From the NCBI GenBank assembly GCA_036351775.1, contig JAZBPX010000053.1, positions 248,001 to 312,000 of the forward strand: a DNA stretch of 64,000 bases. The letters run 5' to 3'. The position numbers were made by a program, and so were the translations under genes. The DNA is from Pacificimonas sp036351775 (GTDB lineage Bacteria > Pseudomonadota > Alphaproteobacteria > Sphingomonadales > Sphingomonadaceae). This document shows, in pieces, positions 59,689 through 64,000 of this stretch (position 1 is the first letter of the stretch; each line of letters opens with the position of its first letter). Under the pieces are notes generated by a model. The model was given only the letters and a program-made list of their open reading frames with translations. It did not search any database and was not told the origin of the DNA.

Positions 59689-60699
59689 ATGACCAGCCGC
59701 TGCCAATCCTTCGTCACGCGGATCGCCGCCGCAATGGCGCTGTGCCTGGTTCCCGGCGCAGTCGGCGCGCAGGAAGTCAGCATCAGCGTTTCCAGCGCCA
59801 CGGCGGATCTAGGCACACTCGTGACCGGCTCGGCAAACAGCCGCTATCGCATCACGCCGCAGACCGGTGCCGTTACGCAAACCGCCGGTGATGGACTGCG
59901 CCTCTCGACCGGTTCCGTCGCCAGCGCTCTCGTGACGATCTCCTGCAACGGCACGACCTTTTGCGACACGGATAATATTGAGCTTCGCGTCGGCACCAAT
60001 CGCTCGAACAGCGGCAAGTTTCGAAATCCGCAGCGCTTTCGCGTTCAGATGGGCACGGCATCGGTGGATGGCGGACAGTCTGGCGGTGCGCCCCGAAGGT
60101 TTCAGATCGATCCGGTTCCGGACGGTCAGTCGCGGACGTTCTTCGTCGGCTTCGACATCCTGGAGCGCGGTTCGGCCAATAGCAGGCCTTACGGCGCGAC
60201 CAGCGGCAATTACGAGATCGAGGCCAATCACGTCAGCGATCCCGGCAATGTGGTTTCTGCATCCGGCAGCGTGCTCGGGACCGTGCTTCGGCCCATCGGC
60301 GCCTCTCAGGATGCGGTTCTCGATTTCGGTGCCTTCACGGTCGATTCCGGGTCCTCGGCGACTGTCACGATCAACGCCTCGTCCGGCGTGCGCACGATTA
60401 CCGGTACCGGCGTAACGGGCCTTGCAGGGCAGGCCGGGAGCCGCGGCATCCTCACGGTGACGGGGGAGGGCGGGCAGGCCATTTCCGTCACCGCTCCGGG
60501 CAGCATCGCCCTCACCAACGGCACGGACAACCTGACGGCGAACCTGTCGACCGACACCCCGCTCTCAACGAACCTGTCCAGTACGCCGGGAAACGAGGGC
60601 ACGGTGTCCTACGGGATCGGCGGTTCGATTACCATTTCAGGGAGCCCGAGCGGCGGCAGCTATACGGGCAGCGCGGTCGTCACCGTACAGTATAATTAG
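59689..60699 (+). CDS. Two-domain DUF4402 pilus protein (tip or stalk candidate 2)
   Basis: 336 residues from ATG 59689, 8 bp after the previous stop. The signal peptide ends AVGAQ. It is a paralogue of the previous protein along its whole length: N-terminal domain with SCNGTTFCDT, the FRVQ-type and GGQSGG blocks, then a DUF4402 domain (VLDFGAFTVDSGSSATVTI) ending TVQYN. A tandem duplication gives two related tip or stalk proteins. Last gene of the six-gene locus; hemW converges with a 4-bp gap. Confidence 0.83.
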   Translation: MTSRCQSFVTRIAAAMALCLVPGAVGAQEVSISVSSATADLGTLVTGSANSRYRITPQTGAVTQTAGDGLRLSTGSVASALVTISCNGTTFCDTDNIELRVGTNRSNSGKFRNPQRFRVQMGTASVDGGQSGGAPRRFQIDPVPDGQSRTFFVGFDILERGSANSRPYGATSGNYEIEANHVSDPGNVVSASGSVLGTVLRPIGASQDAVLDFGAFTVDSGSSATVTINASSGVRTITGTGVTGLAGQAGSRGILTVTGEGGQAISVTAPGSIALTNGTDNLTANLSTDTPLSTNLSSTPGNEGTVSYGIGGSITISGSPSGGSYTGSAVVTVQYN

Positions 60700-60703
60700 C
60701 GGC

Positions 60704-61840
60704 TTACAGCAGCAGCTCGGCCGCGATCCGGTCGAGAAGCGGCGCGCCGGCTGGTGTCAGCGCCAGCCTCTCATCCGACCATGCCAACAGGCCGAGATCA
60801 CGCATCCGCGCTCCCGCCGCGTTGTCGATGCTGTCCGGAAGCGTCCGGCCCGTGCGCTGGCGGAAGCGCGCCGCATCGATGCCCTCGGCCAGGCGCAGGC
60901 CCATCATTAACGCCTCCGCAGCGCGTTCCTCTGCCGAAAGCGGGCTTTCCGCCAGTGCATCCTCCGCCGCCAGCCACCGTTCCGGCAAGCGCGCCCTGAC
61001 CGTTGCCACACCGCCGCGCCGTCCATGGGCACCCGGACCGACCCCGACATAATCGAGATATCGCCAGTAGCTAAGATTGTGGCGGCTTTCCGCGCCGCCG
61101 CGTGCAAAGTTCGACGTTTCATAGGCGAGCAGCCCCGCCTCGGCGCATAGCGCTCGTGTCAGCCCGAACATGTCCGCCGCCGGGTCCTCCGCAGGCAGGA
61201 TCAGGTCGCCGCGCCTGTGACGGGTGGCGAAATGCGTCCCGGGCTCGATGGTCAGCTGATAGAGCGACAGGTGCTCCGTCCCGAAAGTAAGCGCGCGCCG
61301 CAGTTCGGCGGCCCAGCCGTCGACGCTTTGGTCCTCCCGCGTGTAGATCAGGTCGAAGCTAACCCGGTCGAACGTGCGCTGCGCCGCGTCGAGCGCCGCC
61401 AATGCTTCGGCCAGGTCGTGCGTCCGGCCCAGACGCCGCAGGTCCGTATCATCAAGCGCCTGAATGCCCAGCGACGTCCGGTTCACGCCCGCTGCGCGAA
61501 AGCCGACAAACCGCTCCGCCTCGACCGTCGACGGGTTCGCCTCCAGCGTGATTTCGATCCGGTCGTCCGCGGACCACAAGGCCGCCGCCCGCTCGATGAT
61601 CGCGCCCGCGCTGCCGGGCTGCATCAGCGACGGCGTGCCGCCGCCGAAAAAGATGCTCGTCAGCCGGTGCCCGCTCGTGCGTTCATGCTCGAACGCCAGC
61701 TCATCGAGAATCTTCGCCAGCCACTCGCCCTCCGGATGCGTCTCCCGAACATGACTGTTGAAGTCGCAATAGGGGCATTTCTTCGCGCAGTAGGGCCAGT
61801 GCACATAGAGCGCGAGGGTAGGGGGCTCGCCGCCGGTCAC
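60704..61840 (-). CDS. hemW: HemW-like radical SAM protein
   Basis: 378 residues. The radical SAM cluster motif is YCAKKCPYCDF (CxxxCxxC), with GGGTPSLM and the LEANPSTVE block following. The family is a heme chaperone related to coproporphyrinogen III oxidase HemN but lacks its catalytic extension. It lies first after the pilus locus on the opposite strand; the rdgB stop overlaps its start (ATGA-type overlap at 61837-61840). Confidence 0.92.
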   Translation of the reverse strand: MTGGEPPTLALYVHWPYCAKKCPYCDFNSHVRETHPEGEWLAKILDELAFEHERTSGHRLTSIFFGGGTPSLMQPGSAGAIIERAAALWSADDRIEITLEANPSTVEAERFVGFRAAGVNRTSLGIQALDDTDLRRLGRTHDLAEALAALDAAQRTFDRVSFDLIYTREDQSVDGWAAELRRALTFGTEHLSLYQLTIEPGTHFATRHRRGDLILPAEDPAADMFGLTRALCAEAGLLAYETSNFARGGAESRHNLSYWRYLDYVGVGPGAHGRRGGVATVRARLPERWLAAEDALAESPLSAEERAAEALMMGLRLAEGIDAARFRQRTGRTLPDSIDNAAGARMRDLGLLAWSDERLALTPAGAPLLDRIAAELLL

Positions 61841-62442
61841 CGCTCCAGGCAGGCGCGTACCAGCTGCTCGAAGGCGGCGGCCCGGTGCGAGATCCCGTGC
61901 TTCTTGTCCGGGTCCATTTCTCCGAAGGTCACATCGTCGCCCGTGCGCTGGAAGATCGGATCATAGCCAAAGCCCCGGTCGCCGCGCGGCGGCCACACAA
62001 TAGCCCCTTGCACATGACCCTCGAACGTCTCGACATGCCCGTCCGGCCAGGCCAGCGACAGCGCGCAGGTGAAATGCGCCGCATCGCCGCCCGCCGACTC
62101 CACTATCTCCTCATGCACCCGCTTCATGGCGAGGTCGAAGTCCTTTTCCGCGCCGCCCCAGCGCGCCGAGTAGATACCCGGCGCCCCGCCGAGCGCATCG
62201 ACGCACAGGCCGCTGTCGTCCGCCAGCGCCGGTTTCCCGCTCGCCGTCGCCGCCGCCAGCGCCTTCAGCTCGGCATTGCCGCGAAAGGTGACTTCGGTTT
62301 CGTCCGGCTCGGGCAGGTCCAGATCGCCCGCCGACACCGGCTCCACCCCGTAGGGGCCGAGCAGCGCCGCGATCTCGCGCACTTTGCCGGGATTGTGACT
62401 GGCGATCACCAGCGTGCCGGGATCGAGTTTCCGATGGGTCAT
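61837..62442 (-). CDS. rdgB: RdgB/HAM1 non-canonical purine NTP pyrophosphatase
   Basis: 201 residues from ATG 62442; an in-frame ATG at 62508 would overlap rph and adds a non-homologous extension. It hydrolyses ITP, dITP and XTP. The N-terminal IASHNPGKVREIAAL motif, LADDSGLCVDALGGAPGIYSARWGG and the C-terminal GYDPIFQ are diagnostic. Cytosolic housecleaning enzyme. Order rph-rdgB-hemW, all minus strand, standard for alphaproteobacteria. Confidence 0.95.
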   Translation of the reverse strand: MTHRKLDPGTLVIASHNPGKVREIAALLGPYGVEPVSAGDLDLPEPDETEVTFRGNAELKALAAATASGKPALADDSGLCVDALGGAPGIYSARWGGAEKDFDLAMKRVHEEIVESAGGDAAHFTCALSLAWPDGHVETFEGHVQGAIVWPPRGDRGFGYDPIFQRTGDDVTFGEMDPDKKHGISHRAAAFEQLVRACLER

Positions 62443-62449
62443 GGCTGGT

Positions 62450-63166
62450 TCAGCGCCCCGTCGCCGCCCGCTGCGCCGCGAAGATTTCATCGCAGCTGTT
62501 CCGCGCAAGCCTTAGAAGTCGAAGCAGCATTTCCTCGTCGAACGGGTCCTGCTCGGCCGTGCCCTGCACCTCGACGATGCCACCGCCCGGCAGCATAACG
62601 AAATTCGCATCAGTATCGGCGTTCGAATCTTCGTCATAATCGAGGTCCGATACCGCCTGACCCTTGTAGACCCCGCAGGAAATCGCCGCGACCTGCGCGG
62701 TAATCGGGTCGTCCATCCCCTCATTCTCGCCCATGATCTTGTCGACCGCCATTCTCAGCGCGACCCACGCGCCGGAAATGGACGCGGTGCGGGTGCCGCC
62801 ATCGGCCTGCAGCACATCGCAGTCGAGCGTGATCTGCCGCTCGCCGAGCTTTTCGAGGTCGACGACGGCGCGCAGGCTGCGCCCGATCAGGCGCTGGATT
62901 TCCTGTGTCCGGCCCGACTGCTTGCCGCGCGCCGCCTCCCGGCTGCCCCGCGTATGGGTCGAACCCGGCAGCATGCCATATTCGCCGGTAACCCAGCCCT
63001 GGCCTTTGCCACGCAGCCAGGGCGGCAGCCGGTCCTCGATGCTGGCGGTGCAGAGGACATGCGTGTCGCCGGTCTTGATCAGCACCGATCCCGCCGCGTG
63101 CCTTGTGTAATTCGGGATGATCTCAATGGCGCGCATCTGATCGGGCGCGCGTCCGGATGGGCGCAT
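62450..63166 (-). CDS. rph: Ribonuclease PH
   Basis: 238-residue phosphorolytic 3' exoribonuclease trimming tRNA 3' ends. MRPSGRAPDQMR, GSVLIKTGDTHVLCTAS, GEYGMLPGSTHTR and LDCDVLQADGGTRTASI are the family signature. It heads the rph-rdgB-hemW unit and is divergent from hrcA across 313 bp of repeats. Confidence 0.97.
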   Translation of the reverse strand: MRPSGRAPDQMRAIEIIPNYTRHAAGSVLIKTGDTHVLCTASIEDRLPPWLRGKGQGWVTGEYGMLPGSTHTRGSREAARGKQSGRTQEIQRLIGRSLRAVVDLEKLGERQITLDCDVLQADGGTRTASISGAWVALRMAVDKIMGENEGMDDPITAQVAAISCGVYKGQAVSDLDYDEDSNADTDANFVMLPGGGIVEVQGTAEQDPFDEEMLLRLLRLARNSCDEIFAAQRAATGR

Positions 63167-63260
63167 GGATTTTCCTTACTTTGAAAGTGCGAGGTCGTTC
63201 CCCGGTCCTTAGTCCATCATGCCAAGCGCCGTCGAGGGACGGTTGGCTGCGTCGCCCCTT

Positions 63261-63342
63261 CTGTCATCCCCGCGCAGGCGGGGATCTAGATGCAGCTTGG
63301 TCCACCCCCGAAGCAGAGATCCCCGTCTGCGCGGGGATGACA
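63261..63342. repeat. Paired inverted repeat (GTCATCCCCGCG type)
   Basis: CTGTCATCCCCGCGCAGGCG (from 63261) and the inverse ending CGCGGGGATGACAG (to 63342), separated by about 25 bp, in the rph-hrcA divergent region. Confidence 0.85.
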
Positions 63343-63368
63343 GTAAGTGAGCCGGTACCACAAATCCG

Positions 63369-63430
63369 CTCACCCTGAGCCTGCCTGCGCCCACGAAGGC
63401 AGGGGTCGAAGGGCGAGCGTGCGGGGCGGT
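63369..63430. repeat. Compound repeat with GAGCCTG and CGAGCGTGCGGGGCGGT tail
   Basis: CTCACCCTGAGCCTG (63369-63383), an inserted segment, then GGTCGAAGGGCGAGCGTGCG, whose tail matches 35822-35848. It looks like an interrupted copy of the CTTCGACAGGCTCAGG family. A TTGACA (63430-63435) at its end could serve as a -35 box for hrcA, but no good -10 follows. With the previous pair it accounts for most of the 313 bp gap; no CIRCE element was seen. Confidence 0.7.
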
Positions 63431-63479
63431 TGACATGTCACCATTGAGCGCTGCCCCTGCCGCGCCTACCTTCTCTCGT

Positions 63480-64000
63480 ATGCCGACACTCTCCGAACTG
63501 TCCGACCGCGCCCGCACCGTCTTCGGTCAGGTCGTCGAGGAATATGTCGCGACCGGCCAGCCCGTCGGATCGAAGACGCTCGCTGCCCGGGCCGACGGTC
63601 TGCGCCTCTCGCCAGCCTCCATCCGCAGCGTCCTTCAGGAACTGGAAGCCGCCGGCCTTCTCGCCGCGCCGCATACCTCGGCGGGCCGCATGCCGACAGA
63701 TGGCGGCCTGCGCCTGTTCGTCGATGGCATGATCGAATGGAAGCGCCCGGACGAAGCCGAACGTCTTGCCATCAAGCGGCAGACCCAGCCGACCGGAGAC
63801 GGCGTCTCCGGCGCACTTGAACGCACGACCGGCGCGCTCGCCGACCTCGCCTCCTGCGCCGCGCTTGTGATGATGCCGAAGGGCGATGCCCGCATCCGCC
63901 AGATCGCCTTCACCCGGCTGACGGAGCGCCGCGCCCTGATGGTTCTGATCGGCGGCGATGGCAGCGTGGAAAACCGCATCGTCGAAAACGAAACGCCGCT
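63480..64000 (+). CDS. hrcA: Heat-inducible transcription repressor HrcA, N-terminal part (cut by window end)
   Basis: 173 residues visible. The winged-helix region has SELSDRARTVFGQVVEEYVATGQPVGSKTLA and LSPASIRSVLQELEAAGLLAAPHTSAGRMPTD, the HrcA signature. It continues past the window. HrcA represses groE and dnaK-type heat shock genes through CIRCE sites. An in-frame ATG at 63435 is an alternative start. Divergent from rph, a common arrangement in alphaproteobacteria. Confidence 0.95.
   Translation, partial: MPTLSELSDRARTVFGQVVEEYVATGQPVGSKTLAARADGLRLSPASIRSVLQELEAAGLLAAPHTSAGRMPTDGGLRLFVDGMIEWKRPDEAERLAIKRQTQPTGDGVSGALERTTGALADLASCAALVMMPKGDARIRQIAFTRLTERRALMVLIGGDGSVENRIVENETP

Noticed and set aside
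63430..63479. Full heat-shock promoter or CIRCE element before hrcA
   Set aside because: A TTGACA is present but no matching -10 follows, and no TTAGCACTC inverted repeat was seen.

Overview
The window is a GC-rich alphaproteobacterial chromosome segment, most likely from the order Sphingomonadales. Supporting signs are the gene neighbourhoods (pcm-tolC-PopZ-like, rpsF-rpsR-rplI, fabD-fabG, hemW-rdgB-rph with divergent hrcA), the many GTG starts with GTGA/ATGA stop-start overlaps, and intergenic repeats of the types common in sphingomonad genomes (cores such as CTTCGACAGGCTCAGG and GTCATCCTGAAC). The genus is not determined. No rRNA, CRISPR array, prophage or transposase gene was seen. One tRNA gene is present: tRNA-Cys(GCA) at 41539-41612.

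Layout. 1-5.4 kb: a TPR protein cut by the window edge, ispE, glutaryl-CoA dehydrogenase (preceded by a sigma-54-type promoter and a terminated leader or small RNA), then a DUF5996 protein, a lipoprotein and a DUF998-like membrane protein. 5.5-14 kb: the three enzymes of the carboxyspermidine route to polyamines (NspC, carboxynorspermidine-synthase-like dehydrogenase, ornithine decarboxylase), interleaved with an MFS transporter, a FUSC protein, an enoyl-CoA hydratase and a beta-lactamase-fold protein. The decarboxylase has a promoter and a leader hairpin that hides its ribosome binding site. 14-24 kb: a serine/threonine dehydratase, divergent glpD/glpK, GNAT acetyltransferases, a CoxE-like VWA protein, an SDR, rarA and a PadR regulator with a palindromic operator. 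24-31 kb: the ribosomal operon rpsF-rpsR-rplI, with an unusually long acidic tail on L9, then an exported TPR protein, fabD, a GNAT protein, a methyltransferase and fabG. 31-41 kb: an aldehyde dehydrogenase, a toxin-first RelE/HigB-type toxin-antitoxin pair, an acyl-CoA dehydrogenase, an MDR-family reductase, an enoyl-CoA hydratase, an S9 peptidase, a PopZ-like protein, a TolC-like protein and a Pcm-like methyltransferase. 41-50.8 kb: tRNA-Cys, a large cadherin-like protein and a tetR-OMF-HlyD-RND efflux operon with a clear operator. 50.8-53.8 kb: a small membrane protein, an OxyR-like LysR regulator without any cysteine, a DUF465/YdcH small protein, and nhaA behind a structured, terminator-bearing leader that may be an nhaA-I type riboswitch. 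53.8-60.7 kb: a six-gene chaperone-usher pilus locus. 60.7-64 kb: hemW, rdgB and rph, with divergent hrcA running off the window.

The most interesting material is regulatory RNA in front of ordinary metabolic genes (gcdH, the ornithine decarboxylase gene, nhaA, possibly rpsF and glpK) and the chaperone-usher locus. All four candidate pilus subunits, including one protein with no recognised domain, end in an aromatic residue followed by Asn. All family assignments were made by reading the sequence; no database search was run.
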